Source of the DNA: Caballeronia megalochromosomata
Lineage (GTDB): Bacteria > Pseudomonadota > Gammaproteobacteria > Burkholderiales > Burkholderiaceae
DNA: 41,863 bases
Assembly (NCBI GenBank): GCA_001580565.1
Contig: LRBF01000072.1
Location: 1 to 41,863 of the forward strand
Direction of reading: 5' to 3'
Below, one piece after another: positions 24,327 to 32,387 of the stretch (its first letter is position 1; every line of letters starts with the position of its first letter). A program made the translations under genes and the position numbers. The notes below the pieces were generated by a model. The model had not been told where the DNA came from, did not search any database, and was given only the letters and a program-made list of their open reading frames with translations.

Positions 24327-24878
24327 CTACCTGGCAGTTCGCGCATGCTTTTCTCCGGAATTCGCCAGTGCAATTGCGCGCTCGACCCGCTCCTCCACCG
24401 TCTCATCTCCTTCGAGCCGAATCACTCGGCACTGCCGGTCTGAAAGCCATGCCTCGTGAAGAGCAAGGCTTCTGCACGTGATGTCGCCCTCATCATATCG
24501 AGCAGCCCAGTCAAGGAACTTGGGTTCACAGCGTCCGTATAGCGCGATGTCGCGTCTCTCAATTCGCTCCAACCGCAGCTCGGTCGGGAGGGCCAGAAAA
24601 ATCACAAGGTCAAAGCTGTCCTCGATGTCTCGCCCCCAACTGCACAGAGAACCAGACACAACGGCCTCGAAGGCAGAAGTCATGCCTTTCTTGAGCATTG
24701 AGGCACGTTCGGCAGCGCTTCGCTTCATCGAGAACGGTGGAACTGTAGGCATCCAGTAAAAATCGTCCGCATCGAAGAAGGCGGAGCCGAGCCTCGCTGC
24801 AAGCGCCCTGCCAAGCGTCGTGGTGCCAGACCCGGACGCTCCCACAATGTTGATGTACTTGTAGGGTATCTCGCCCAT
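24327..24878 (-). CDS. P-loop kinase, adenylate-kinase-like
   Basis: 183 residues. Walker A is GASGSGTTT at 13-21, followed by LGRALAARLGSAFFDADDFYW, where the Asp-rich segment is the usual acceptor-binding site of small-molecule kinases. Then come the strand DLVIFLALPTELRLERIERR with Arg-rich lid residues and a C-terminal VIRLEGDETVEERVERA. It is similar to topology-modulation or shikimate/gluconate-like kinases annotated as AAA-family ATPases. The substrate is unknown and the gene stands alone. Confidence 0.8.
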   Translation of the reverse strand: MGEIPYKYINIVGASGSGTTTLGRALAARLGSAFFDADDFYWMPTVPPFSMKRSAAERASMLKKGMTSAFEAVVSGSLCSWGRDIEDSFDLVIFLALPTELRLERIERRDIALYGRCEPKFLDWAARYDEGDITCRSLALHEAWLSDRQCRVIRLEGDETVEERVERAIALANSGEKHARTAR

Positions 24879-25200
24879 CTTTTCGATGATTTGCCTTGTC
24901 GAGTGCCAGCGGTACGAAACTGGACGCTACGCGATTCGGAGGACCTATATACGGTCATTTTTCGCTGACTTAGGGCGCCAGGTCAAGCGCCGGCAGTTGA
25001 GGCCCCCCACCAACTTGAGCATTCCCACTTGGCGTCGTCGTGACGCTCTTTCCTAGAGCTTCGCACTTGGCGTTCTCAAGCCACACGATGAAACAGTGCA
25101 TTTCAGAGAGTGGTGCGTGCCGAGAAGCGAGATAAACAACCTTGTCGTTTTATTCGTCGTCATGCCCTCAGCGGGTGCTACGCGAGTGTCCGATGGTCAC
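24879..25200. other. intergenic, no gene seen
   Basis: 322 bases between the kinase start and the next small gene. I find no convincing coding region, hairpin or promoter. Confidence 0.4.
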
Positions 25201-25437
25201 TTAAGGGGGTTTGCGAGGCCCTTTCGCCGTAAGCAGGACATCGAATGCTTCGCGTGCCGACTGCAGCTCAGACATTCCTGCTGCCAACCTTGCGAGCAAC
25301 AAGGTCGGAGCTGCACCATCTCCTGCGTCATGGAAGTGCTTCTCAAGGTCGGCCGATGCAGTCTGGACTGCCCAAGCCGCTTCGGCGACACGCAAGACCG
25401 CTGCGGCCTCCGCGGTCCTTCTCTCACTTGTCTCCAT
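25201..25437 (-). CDS. small helical protein, 78 aa (paralog of 20.8 kb)
   Basis: METSERRTAEAAAVLRVAEA..., all-helical and Ala-rich, with SADLEKHFHDAGDGAAPTL and LLLARLAAGMSELQSAREAF. It matches the 58-residue protein at 20825-21001 over RVAxAAxxVQxAS and LLLAxLxAxxxEL, and has about 20 extra C-terminal residues. A Met five codons upstream is an alternative start. The ribosome site is weak. The function is unknown; conservation of a pair within one window is the main support. Confidence 0.55.
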   Translation of the reverse strand: METSERRTAEAAAVLRVAEAAWAVQTASADLEKHFHDAGDGAAPTLLLARLAAGMSELQSAREAFDVLLTAKGPRKPP

Positions 25438-25709
25438 GTGTTCTGTCTGCAAGGTCGTGTGCAGGCGTCGAACGACGCAATTTCGTAGATGCTACGCCAG
25501 CCTGCGAGCGCCTGCTCGAAGAGGAATTGCAGCATAGGCACGGATGCTTGCGCCGACCGTTGGATGCCGCGCACGCAAGAGCGAAATCTCTCGATATGCG
25601 CGCATGTACAAGTCGTCCGCTTACCGATTGCCCTTTGTAAGCACCCGAACACAACTCCGTGCTCGCAACCAAGGGACTAGCGAATAAATGGGCTTGCCTA
25701 CAAGGATGC

Positions 25710-26084
25710 ATGAACCAACCCGAAAACCGTGCCAAGCCGGTCAGCAGGCTCCCGTTCGCATCTACTCTGGAGGTTGGCCAGCTTCTCGACCTCCTCTTGG
25801 CCGACGCGATGAGCGATGTCGAAGTGGTCGCAAGAGAACTCAGCTTGCGAGACGAGATGCTAGAACGACTTCAGCGGTCGTTCGACCGATTGGTTTGCGC
25901 GCAGAACCTCGCGGGAACTCTGTTCGATGATATTGCTGTCGATGCCCTAGACGACGGCACTCCGGACGAGGTCGACCCGATGGAGAGCGTCAGGGCTGCA
26001 ATGGAAATCCTCGCGACCAGTTGGCCTCAAAACTACGGTGCACACGCCGCCGAATGGCTCATGCTCGGCGAGCGCCGCTATTGA
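25710..26084 (+). CDS. unknown gene A, copy 1 (124 aa)
   Basis: The start MNQPENRAKPVSRL is at 25710 after AAGGA. No family is recognised. The protein is helical and acidic. It shares with the protein at 29707-30063 the block SDVEVVARELxLxDEMxERL, then DRxxCAQ (VECAQ in copy 2), and an end AMEILAxxWPQxYGAxxxEWLxLGERxY. Both copies lie about 280 bp before an HU/H1-like gene in the same direction, so they belong to the duplicated block. Nothing suggests export or membrane location. Confidence 0.7.
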   Translation: MNQPENRAKPVSRLPFASTLEVGQLLDLLLADAMSDVEVVARELSLRDEMLERLQRSFDRLVCAQNLAGTLFDDIAVDALDDGTPDEVDPMESVRAAMEILATSWPQNYGAHAAEWLMLGERRY

Positions 26085-26242
26085 ATTGCGATTCCGAGCT
26101 TGAGGTCATCCGTGCCGCGTACTTTCGAGAGATAAACCCTCTCACCCTCCCTCACTCGACTGCATTCCTCCGAAACCTGAGGTCTTGGCGTTGTATTTTG
26201 AGAGCAAATTCGGAAAGTGCCCTGTTTTAAGGCCGCTGGCGA

Positions 26243-26271
26243 TTGCACATTGCCATAACGGTTGCTACGCT
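26243..26271 (+). promoter_or_regulatory. promoter of HU copy 2
   Basis: TTGCAC (26243-26248), 17 bp, TACGCT (26266-26271). Identical in form to the promoters of HU copies 1 and 3. Confidence 0.6.
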
Positions 26272-26279
26272 AGCCGCCA

Positions 26280-26335
26280 GCTTACGACGACGCATGTGCC
26301 GAGGGCTTGATGCTCCGGGGTGCTTCGTCTTAAGC
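26280..26335 (+). promoter_or_regulatory. structured 5' leader of HU copy 2
   Basis: Outer arms GCTTACGACGACGCA (26280-26294) and TGCTTCGTCTTAAGC (26321-26335). The inner stem is CCGAG with CTCCGG (one bulged base) around GGCTTGATG. The outer arms match copies 1 and 3 closely, and the inner stem differs in sequence but still pairs. Confidence 0.6.
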
Positions 26336-26360
26336 AGAGTTCAACTTCAGGAGAGCCTCA

Positions 26361-26832
26361 ATGGCAACGAAGAAAGCTGCTGCTACCAAAACTGCTGCAC
26401 CGGCCAAGAAGGCCGTAGTCGCGAAGAAGGCTATAGCTGCAAAGAAAGCCACCGCACCCAAGAAGGTCGCTGTAACCAAGACCGCCCCAGCGAAGAAGGC
26501 TGTGGCGGGCGCTACGCTCAAGCCGGTCAAAGACACCTTCACAAAGGCGTCGCTCGTCACTCATGTGGCTACGCAAGCCGGCGTCGAGCCGAAGCAAGCG
26601 AAGGCAGTCCTCGCCGCGCTCGAAGACACGATTCTGGGTTCTGTGAACAAGAAGGGACTCGGCGAGTTCACCCTTTCTGGCCTGCTCAAAATCAACGCGC
26701 AAAAAGGAAGCAAAGAAGCGTCGCTTCGGCAAGGACCCGTTCACGGGTCAAGAGCGTTGGTTTGATGCCAAGCCGGCCTCGGTGCGGTTCAAGGTTCGTG
26801 CGCTTAAGAAACTGAAGGTCGCGGCGGCCTAA
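26361..26832 (+). pseudogene. HU/H1-like protein copy 2, 2-bp deletion
   Basis: It matches copy 3 from MATKKAAATKTAAPAKK through the Lys/Ala tail (about 50 residues) and HU helices to LLKINAQK. Then two bases are missing at about 26706 (AAAAAGGAAGC against AAAAAGTGGAAGC). Restoring them gives exactly the 474-bp length of copy 3 and the proper end LKKLKVAAA. As written, translation stops at 26765, giving 134 residues that lack the DNA-binding arm and last helix and end in a foreign 18-residue tail. The truncated product might still pair with intact HU subunits. Promoter, leader and terminator are intact. Confidence 0.85.
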
Positions 26833-26852
26833 CGCTCACTCTTCGTGTTAAC

Positions 26853-26879
26853 AAGAAGCTCGCTTCGTGCGGGCTTCTT
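26853..26879 (+). terminator. intrinsic terminator after HU copy 2
   Basis: AAGAAGCTCGC-TTCGT-GCGGGCTTCTT; one G-U pair replaces a G-C pair of copy 1. Confidence 0.75.
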
Positions 26880-27036
26880 CGCATCTGCTTCCCGGACCGG
26901 CCTCTGGAAAATCGGCGAATGGCCTGCAGTTCTGGTGATGAGCGGCTTCGATAGCCTAGTAACGAACGCCGTATAACGCCTTCATCCCCGCAGCAGACTC
27001 ACTCCCGTGTGAGAGGCGGTTAAGGCGCCGCCCTCC

Positions 27037-27285
27037 TCAGGTTTTTCCCTCGACGACACGGCGCCCTTTGTAGGTCACCGAGGCCGATGAACCGGAGCGC
27101 GGGATGTGCGCGGTGTAGCCGCCATCCCTGCGCACCTGCGGCAACGAGCGTTCTTCTCGGCGACCGTGGAACGTGTTGGTCTGCAGCGGATTCGGCCGAC
27201 GTGTCGACCAGCCTGCCGGTTCTGGTGATGCGGGCGAGTTCGAGCACGTTGTACCTGTTGCCCCTCTTCAGTAGCGCGCAACGCG
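27037..27285 (-). pseudogene. 3' fragment of the 31-kb gene
   Basis: The minus strand matches the 3' end of the gene at 31021-31932. One frame reads REERSLPQVRRDGGYTAHIP, then RSGSSASVTYKGRRVVEGKT and a stop at the equivalent place. Upstream of this the two copies differ by one base, so the neighbouring block reads in another frame. No 5' part is present. It is a remnant left by the block duplication. Confidence 0.6.
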
Positions 27286-27573
27286 TCTTGGGCGCACTCC
27301 GCTGGTCACTACGGTTGGGCACCGGCAGTTGAGTTTCGTGTGGTTGGCGAATTGATTCAAAAGTCTTTGCCTCACTGGTTGGGCCGAAAAAATCATACGG
27401 ATGACACCAACACCGCGCGAGCTTCGCTCGGGACCATTAGGGCAGACTGTGTCGCTTCGCTGAAATATATGATTTGTTGCGCGGTCTTCTACAACGAGAT
27501 ATTGCGCCATACGAGCTAATTCAATGCGCAAAGTTGAATACGTAACATTTCCATCGTTAAGCATCGTTTCATC

Positions 27574-27602
27574 TTGACGAACAACGGCTCGCTTTCTAGA
27601 TT
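27574..27602 (+). promoter_or_regulatory. promoter of lipoprotein/beta-propeller operon, copy 2
   Basis: TTGACG (27574-27579), 17 bp, TAGATT (27597-27602), the same as copy 1 at 5136-5164. The preceding TTTCCATCGTTAAGCATCG is also shared. Confidence 0.6.
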
Positions 27603-27741
27603 TAATAGCGCTGAAACCGAACCGTAACGCACCGTCTGTAGTGTGCGCCGAAAAGCTGAATGCATTCATTTGATGCGCGTTTGGTTTTCCTAATATTTCC
27701 AGGGCCCGTCTCGCTCCGCCCACACTCCCCAGGAGGTCAAC

Positions 27742-27894
27742 ATGAAGGAGTTAGCTGTCACGCTCAAAGACATACTGCGGATATCGGCAGTTGCGCTTTT
27801 CGTCGCCACGACATTGACCGCATGTGGCGGAGACAACTCAAGTCCTGCCGGAACCGTCGACCATTCGACATCGACCCGGTCAGCTGAAGGTTAA
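27742..27894 (+). CDS. small lipoprotein, copy 2 (50 aa)
   Basis: MKELAVTLKDILRISAVALF with lipobox LTAC; the mature peptide starts CGGDNSSPAGTVDHSTS. It has the same length as the copy at 5315, with conserved CGGD and GTVDHSTS and the end RSAEG. The ribosome site AGGAGG (27731-27736) is perfect. It stands 78 bp before the second beta-propeller gene. Changes between the copies fall mainly in the hydrophobic signal part and are conservative, which suggests selection on the protein. Confidence 0.78.
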   Translation: MKELAVTLKDILRISAVALFVATTLTACGGDNSSPAGTVDHSTSTRSAEG

Positions 27895-27972
27895 GGGTGT
27901 TTTTGCGTTGCTGCTCCGGCTACATACGCGCTTGTTGCCACACCAAGTAGTAAATACGAATGGAGGCATCAA

Positions 27973-29085
27973 ATGATTGCACGTTCCGTTGGCTCTTCGC
28001 GCCTTGTGTTCTTGGATGCAAATCGCCCTTCAATCGAAGGAACATTGCGCTCCGTGCTGCTCTCAGCAGCGGTGGGGCTAAGTGGACTGTTGATGGGGCA
28101 ATCGTCGAACGCACAAGCACTCTTCGTCGGCGACGCAGTGGATAGCTCAGTCAAGCAGTTTGATGTTTCGACCGGGAACTACGCGGGCGCCTTTATTCCG
28201 GCGGGCGCCGATGGGCTGAACGGACCCATGGGGATGATTTTTACGAATGGGCAGTTCGTGCTTGTCAACCAGAACGTCAACACCAGCTCCACCGGAGAGA
28301 TTCTGCGGTTCAATGGCACGACAGGCGAGCAGCTCACGAATCTTGTCTCCGCTAATACGGCAGACGCGCCGTTCGCGCCTCGCGGCATCGTGCGCGGCGG
28401 GCCAAACAACTCATACTATGTGGCGGATATGGTCGGTGCATCATCGTGTGCTAATGGGAATGTGAAGCGGTATGACGACGCCGGCAACTTCTTGGGCAAT
28501 TTGGACCTAGGAACGTTCTCTGACGTGTTTCATCCGAGAGGCGTTGTTTTCGGACCAGACGGGGACTTGTATGTCTCGTCGGCGGGATGCCTTGACCCAA
28601 ATGACACGCATTTCGACCCTCTTAAGGGAAATATTCTGCGATTTGATAGGACGACCGGAAAGTTTGTCAAACTCGTCGCGTCTAATGGCACGGTCACAGA
28701 CTTGCACCGACCTGAGGGCTTGGTTTTCGACAGCGCAGGCAAACTGTGGGTCACGAGCTTTCAGGCAGACCCGAAAGATACCGATAAAGTCCTCAAGCTC
28801 GACGTCACAACTGGTGGTCTACTTGACAAATTGCCGCTATCGAAGCTAAACGCTACGCCCAGGTCTTATGCTCAAGCAATCATCTTCGGACCTGGGGGCA
28901 AGCTGTACATTCCTATCACCGGAACTGACAAGAAAACGACTGGCGAAGTTCGTCGGTGCGACACGACGACGAAGTTGTGCGATGTCGTGGTTCCAACCAT
29001 CAAGGCTGGGGGCGCGATTGGGTCTGGGTGGTACTTAATCTTCAAGAATAGCGACCCCGCGACGCTCAATTATCGCAGCAATTAA
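27973..29085 (+). CDS. secreted NHL-type beta-propeller protein, copy 2
   Basis: 370 residues, the same length as copy 1 at 5547-6659 and very similar along the whole chain. The signal region is SVLLSAAVGLSGLLMG with SNA-Q cleavage. It shares the blade motifs GPMGMIFTNGQFVLVNQ, APRGIVRGGPNNSYYVAD, HPRGVVFGPDGDLYVSS, RPEGLVFDSAGKLWVTS, and YAQAIIFGPGGKLYIPI. Cys residues in SSCANG, AGCLDP and RRCDTTTKLCD are kept in both. Differences lie mostly in the signal peptide and surface positions. It is probably exported to the periplasm or outside; ligand or activity unknown. Confidence 0.87.
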   Translation: MIARSVGSSRLVFLDANRPSIEGTLRSVLLSAAVGLSGLLMGQSSNAQALFVGDAVDSSVKQFDVSTGNYAGAFIPAGADGLNGPMGMIFTNGQFVLVNQNVNTSSTGEILRFNGTTGEQLTNLVSANTADAPFAPRGIVRGGPNNSYYVADMVGASSCANGNVKRYDDAGNFLGNLDLGTFSDVFHPRGVVFGPDGDLYVSSAGCLDPNDTHFDPLKGNILRFDRTTGKFVKLVASNGTVTDLHRPEGLVFDSAGKLWVTSFQADPKDTDKVLKLDVTTGGLLDKLPLSKLNATPRSYAQAIIFGPGGKLYIPITGTDKKTTGEVRRCDTTTKLCDVVVPTIKAGGAIGSGWYLIFKNSDPATLNYRSN

Positions 29086-29102
29086 CGGACAGGAGAGAAG
29101 CC

Positions 29103-29126
29103 GGCCGGTCTAGCTGCTAGCCGGCC
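29103..29126 (+). terminator. palindrome after beta-propeller copy 2
   Basis: Identical 24 bases to the hairpin after copy 1: GGCCGG TCTAG CTG CTAG CCGGCC, with no T-run. Exact conservation while flanking bases differ suggests function. Confidence 0.55.
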
Positions 29127-29332
29127 TGCCCTTTACCTGCGAAGCTCCGCCGAAAGCTTGGGGTAACCGGTCGCGACATTGCTTCGATATGCGCGAGCGA
29201 GCTGGGACCCTCGCCATAGCGATAAGTGAAGTTCCTCTAGGTGTCGCGGAAGGACTGCCATTGCTTGCAAGCGCTATCGAGAATCGCGATGGATTTTTTC
29301 TGGAGGCCGACAGTTCGTAGCTCTGTCAGGCG

Positions 29333-29527
29333 TTACTTCTTTGCGCAAGAAAGCGCCGGGGCGCCAATCCCTCGCGGCACCCACACCACGCAAATCATGT
29401 TCTCAGTCTGGAACTCGCGTGACCGGCTCTCGGGATGCGCCATGACGTAACTCCACGAACCATCGTCGTCCCCTCGCGTACATGACGCGACCAGTAGCAG
29501 CAGCCCGACTGTTGCCAACACTCTCAT
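29333..29527 (-). CDS. small predicted lipoprotein, 64 aa
   Basis: MRVLATVGLLLLVASCTRGD: signal peptide with lipobox VASC. A short mature part follows (WSYVMAHPESRSREFQTENM, then ICVVWVPRGIGAPALSCAKK) with two further Cys. GGGAAG precedes the start by about nine bases; an in-frame GTG two codons upstream is possible. The C-terminal ICVVWVPRGIGAPALSC resembles the end of many short secreted Burkholderiales proteins. The function is unknown. It sits between the beta-propeller gene and gene A copy 2, on the opposite strand. Confidence 0.65.
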   Translation of the reverse strand: MRVLATVGLLLLVASCTRGDDDGSWSYVMAHPESRSREFQTENMICVVWVPRGIGAPALSCAKK

Positions 29528-29706
29528 TGCCACTCTTCCCTGTTTCGGCGATGTCCCGGCGGCGTGTGTCGCTCTTTGCCACCAAGGCCGAATCTAGTTG
29601 GGCATTGGGACGCAACGCGTCTCAATGCCTAACTTCAATGTTGGCAAAACCTGTCAGCGGCTCGGGCGGTCTACGCGCATATAAATGACGCGCGCTATCT
29701 GGTTGC

Positions 29707-30063
29707 ATGGATGACCTTCATGAAATCAGAGAAGCGGGGCCGAACGGCGGTTTCGCGCGCGGATTGCCGGCAAGAGTGCTGGAGTTGTTGCAGTTCCTGG
29801 TCACAGATGTGGCGAGCGACGTTGAAGTGGTCGCACGGGAGCTTGGGCTCAAGGATGAGATGAAAGAGCGCCTTCGGCGGGCGCTGGACCGGGTTGAGTG
29901 TGCGCAGGGTGTTCTGGAAGCTGTTTGCAGGGAAACTGCCCACAACGAGGGGCTGCCGATTGACCCGGTCATGCGAGCAATGGAAATACTCGCACGCATA
30001 TGGCCACAAGATTACGGCGCGAACTCGGTCGAATGGCTCGTGCTCGGCGAGCGCTACTATTGA
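29707..30063 (+). CDS. unknown gene A, copy 2 (118 aa)
   Basis: A helical, acidic protein paralogous to the one at 25710-26084 (shared SDVEVVARELGLKDEMKERL and the end AMEILARIWPQDYGANSVEW). The first 30 residues differ between the copies and copy 2 is shorter in the middle. The start at 29707 has only a weak ribosome site. It lies 280 bp before HU copy 3, the same distance as copy 1 from HU copy 2. Function unknown. Confidence 0.7.
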   Translation: MDDLHEIREAGPNGGFARGLPARVLELLQFLVTDVASDVEVVARELGLKDEMKERLRRALDRVECAQGVLEAVCRETAHNEGLPIDPVMRAMEILARIWPQDYGANSVEWLVLGERYY

Positions 30064-30224
30064 ATTACGATTCCCCCGAGCCTGGGGTCATCCGTACCGC
30101 CGACCTTTGAAAGATGAACCCGTGCAAATCCCGTTATTCCACCGCTTTCTACCGAGACCTGAGGTCTCAGCGTTGTATTTTGAGAGCAAATGCCAGAAGT
30201 GCCCTTTTTTGAGGCCGCTGGCGA

Positions 30225-30253
30225 TTGCACATTGCCATAGCGGTTGCTACGCT
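30225..30253 (+). promoter_or_regulatory. promoter of HU copy 3
   Basis: TTGCAC (30225-30230), 17 bp, TACGCT (30248-30253). Confidence 0.6.
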
Positions 30254-30261
30254 TGCAGACA

Positions 30262-30318
30262 GCTTAAGACGACGCATGTGTCGAGTGCTTCTCACACCCG
30301 GGGTGCTTCGTCTTAAGC
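30262..30318 (+). promoter_or_regulatory. structured 5' leader of HU copy 3
   Basis: Outer arms GCTTAAGACGACGCA (30262-30276) and TGCTTCGTCTTAAGC (30304-30318) pair at 14 of 15 positions. The inner stem GTGT(C)GAG with CTCACAC closes on TGCTT. It is the best-paired of the three leaders. Confidence 0.65.
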
Positions 30319-30343
30319 AGAGTTCAACTTCAGGAGAGCCACA

Positions 30344-30817
30344 ATGGCAACGAAGAAAGCTGCTGCCACGAAAACTGCTGCACCGGCAAAGAAGAGCGTG
30401 GTCGCAAAGAAGGCTGTAGCTGCAAAGAAAGCCGCTGCACCCAAGAAGGTCGCTGCAACCAAGACTGCCCCGGCGAAGACGGCTGCTGCCGGCGCCACGC
30501 TCAAGCCGGTGAAGGACACGTTCACCAAGGCGTCGCTCGTCACTCATGTGGCTGCGCAAGCCGGCGTCGAGCCGAAGCAAGCGAAGGCGGTGTTGGCAGC
30601 GCTCGAGGACACGATTCTGGGCGCTGTGAACAAGAAAGGGCTGGGCGAGTTCACGCTGTCCGGCCTGCTCAAAATCAACGCGCAAAAAGTGGAAGCAAAG
30701 AAGCGTCGCTTCGGCAAGGACCCGTTCACGGGCCAAGACCGCTGGTTTGATGCCAAGCCGGCCAGCGTGAAGCTCAAGGTACGTGCGTTGAAGAAGCTGA
30801 AGGACGCGGCTGCCTAA
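30344..30817 (+). CDS. HU-family nucleoid protein with H1-like tail, copy 3
   Basis: 157 residues. The Lys/Ala/Pro tail of about 55 residues (repeats of AAKKA and APKKVA) is followed by a complete HU fold: TKASLVTHVAAQAGVEPKQA, KAVLAALEDTILGAVNKKGL, GEFTLSGLLKINAQKVEAKK, arm RRFGKDPFTGQDRWFDAKPA and last helix VRALKKLKDAAA. It should bind DNA as a dimer, and with the other copies may form mixed dimers. CAGGAGAGCC gives a strong ribosome site. It has its own promoter, structured leader and terminator, so it is a single-gene unit. Confidence 0.93.
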   Translation: MATKKAAATKTAAPAKKSVVAKKAVAAKKAAAPKKVAATKTAPAKTAAAGATLKPVKDTFTKASLVTHVAAQAGVEPKQAKAVLAALEDTILGAVNKKGLGEFTLSGLLKINAQKVEAKKRRFGKDPFTGQDRWFDAKPASVKLKVRALKKLKDAAA

Positions 30818-30840
30818 CGCCCTTTCTTCGTGTTGACCGG

Positions 30841-30864
30841 AAGCCCGCTTCGTGCGGGCTTCTT
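30841..30864 (+). terminator. intrinsic terminator after HU copy 3
   Basis: AAGCCCGC-TTCGT-GCGGGCTT, then CTTCG; same family of hairpins as the other HU copies. Confidence 0.75.
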
Positions 30865-31020
30865 CGCATCTGCTTCCCGGACCGACCTCTGGAAAATCGG
30901 CGGATGGCCTGCGGTTCTGGTGATGAGCGGCTTCGATAGCCTAGTAACGAACGCCGTATACGCCTTCATCCCCGCAGCAGACTCACTCCCGTGTGAGAGG
31001 CGGTTAAGGCGCCGTCCTCC

Positions 31021-31932
31021 TCAGGTTTGTCGCTCGACGACACGGCGCCTTTTGTAGGTCACCGAGGCCGATGAACCGGAGCGCGGCACGTGCGCGGTGT
31101 AGTCGCCATCCTCGCGCACCTGCGGCAGTGAGCGTTCTTCTCGGCGACCGAGGAACGTGTTGGTCTGCAGTGGATTCGGCCGACGTTGTCGACTGTCCTG
31201 CCTGTTATGGTGATGCGGGCGAGTTCGAGCACGTTGTACGTGTTGCCCCTCTTCAGTAACGCGCAGCGTCGTCTTGGGCGCCCCATCTATCCCGGACAGG
31301 AACACGGTCGAAACCAGCGGGTCCGGTCGAAAACGAGGTTTGACCGGAATATCATCGCGAGGATTCTGGCGTCGAGATTCGTGCGTCCTATCAGTCTCGC
31401 GAGGTGGCCGACGTGCGGGTCGCTTCGACGCGCGCTGCACCTCGTCGCGCGTAACGCCCTGCGATTGTTTCGATTCAGACTTTTCTACTTGGGGCTTTCG
31501 CGTTTCTGTTTTCAAGCCGCCATGACCGGACCTCAAGTGCGCCTCTTGCTTGGGCTTCCAAGAACCATTCTCGCGTGAACTCGTAAGTCCCCAGGCTCGA
31601 ACTATTTCGTTCGCCCTTTCGTGCTCACACTTCACATATAGCTGAACCGCGCTACGTTGGATTTGGAGTCGCGACGAGCGGAGCTCGTCCGAGACGTCCT
31701 TGTCGTAAGGCGGCATTTCTTCAGGTGCAGCTTCCTCAGTCAAACGCAGCTGGTAGAAGCGTTTTAATGCCCGCCAACCTTTGAACCCACAGCCTTGAGC
31801 AGTTGCCTCTAGGGCGTGCAGATAGTTCAACTCATCTTTACCGCCTGCAAGTTTCACGAGCAGGCGCGCTTTCGCTTTCGCGATGCTCTCAGGAATCGCG
31901 AAGCGCACTTGGGCATTGTTATTCAAATTCAT
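31021..31932 (-). CDS. hypothetical protein with SHSQALEL-like N-terminal domain, 303 aa
   Basis: The start MNLNNNAQVRFAIPESIAKA is at 31932 behind AAGGAAGAGG; a longer frame from 32364 is rejected. Residues 15-65 (KAKARLLVKLAGGKDELNYL, HALEATAQGCGFKGWRALKR) resemble the helical SHSQALELxAxxxGFxxWxxL module found in plasmid and phage-borne proteins. A charged, Arg/Glu/Gln-rich low-complexity middle follows (about 120-200). The C-terminal part, REERSLPQVREDGDYTAHVP to VTYKRRRVVERQT, recurs as fragments at 27.05 and 4.7 kb. Part of it (about 225-255) is very Arg/His-rich and another frame there looks more natural, so an old frameshift is possible. It converges on HU copy 3. Confidence 0.65.
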   Translation of the reverse strand: MNLNNNAQVRFAIPESIAKAKARLLVKLAGGKDELNYLHALEATAQGCGFKGWRALKRFYQLRLTEEAAPEEMPPYDKDVSDELRSSRLQIQRSAVQLYVKCEHERANEIVRAWGLTSSRENGSWKPKQEAHLRSGHGGLKTETRKPQVEKSESKQSQGVTRDEVQRASKRPARRPPRETDRTHESRRQNPRDDIPVKPRFRPDPLVSTVFLSGIDGAPKTTLRVTEEGQHVQRARTRPHHHNRQDSRQRRPNPLQTNTFLGRREERSLPQVREDGDYTAHVPRSGSSASVTYKRRRVVERQT

Positions 31933-32387
31933 ACCTCTTCCTTTTTGCGAAACGGGCGCTAGCCAACGTTTCGGTCGACCTCGCATCGGGAGATGATGCG
32001 GACGATGTACAACCAATATATCCGACCTCGAGTAAAGCTCCGGAGACGTCGAGTCGCTGTCCATGCGACGAGATTGCCCGCTTACCGCCTTATCGTACCG
32101 GATTTTCGAAGGGGTTCGACCTAGAGTCCTGAATACGCACTTGGAGGCTTCCGCCACGGACACTATATACAACAGCCAGCACTCGATACTACGGCTTAAA
32201 GTCGCTCGGCTAAATCCACAATATGGAGGGGTGTCAACGTTCCACACCCCTCTTTGGAAGGGACGCGTCTTGTTTATCGTCGGCTCACGTTGCCAGTTTC
32301 GTCTTCGATAGCCTGTCTCCAATCTTCGATGTCTGTCGCGAACTAAGCTTCTCGGGGGCAGCACGACGACCGTGGAGGCTAAAGCGC
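31933..32387. other. intergenic with a strong hairpin
   Basis: No convincing gene. GAGGGGTGT (32226-32234) and ACACCCCTC (32244-32252) form a perfect 9-bp stem with a 9-base loop. It lies about 135 bp beyond the end of the minus-strand DUF155 gene and may end its transcript. Confidence 0.45.

Larger units (their letters stand above)
26170..27285 (+). repeat. duplicated HU block, copy a
   Basis: This block, with upstream box, promoter, leader, HU gene, terminator, a conserved stretch with CTCACTCCCGTGTGAG hairpin, and a 3' fragment of a minus-strand gene, is repeated at 30157-31275. The noncoding part after the terminator is almost identical in both, which indicates recent duplication or gene conversion. 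Copy a has a broken HU gene. Confidence 0.8.
30157..31275 (+). repeat. duplicated HU block, copy b
   Basis: Second copy of the block at 26170-27285, with intact HU gene and continuing into the whole minus-strand gene. This is probably the parent of copy a. Confidence 0.8.

Noticed and set aside
26996..27016. CTCACTCCCGTGTGAG hairpin as part of a CRISPR or REP array
   Set aside because: It occurs only twice, as part of the duplicated block; no regular spacing. I found no CRISPR array anywhere in the window.
31933..32364. Extended N-terminus of the 31-kb gene
   Set aside because: The 144 extra residues look non-coding, while the Met at 31932 has a strong ribosome site.
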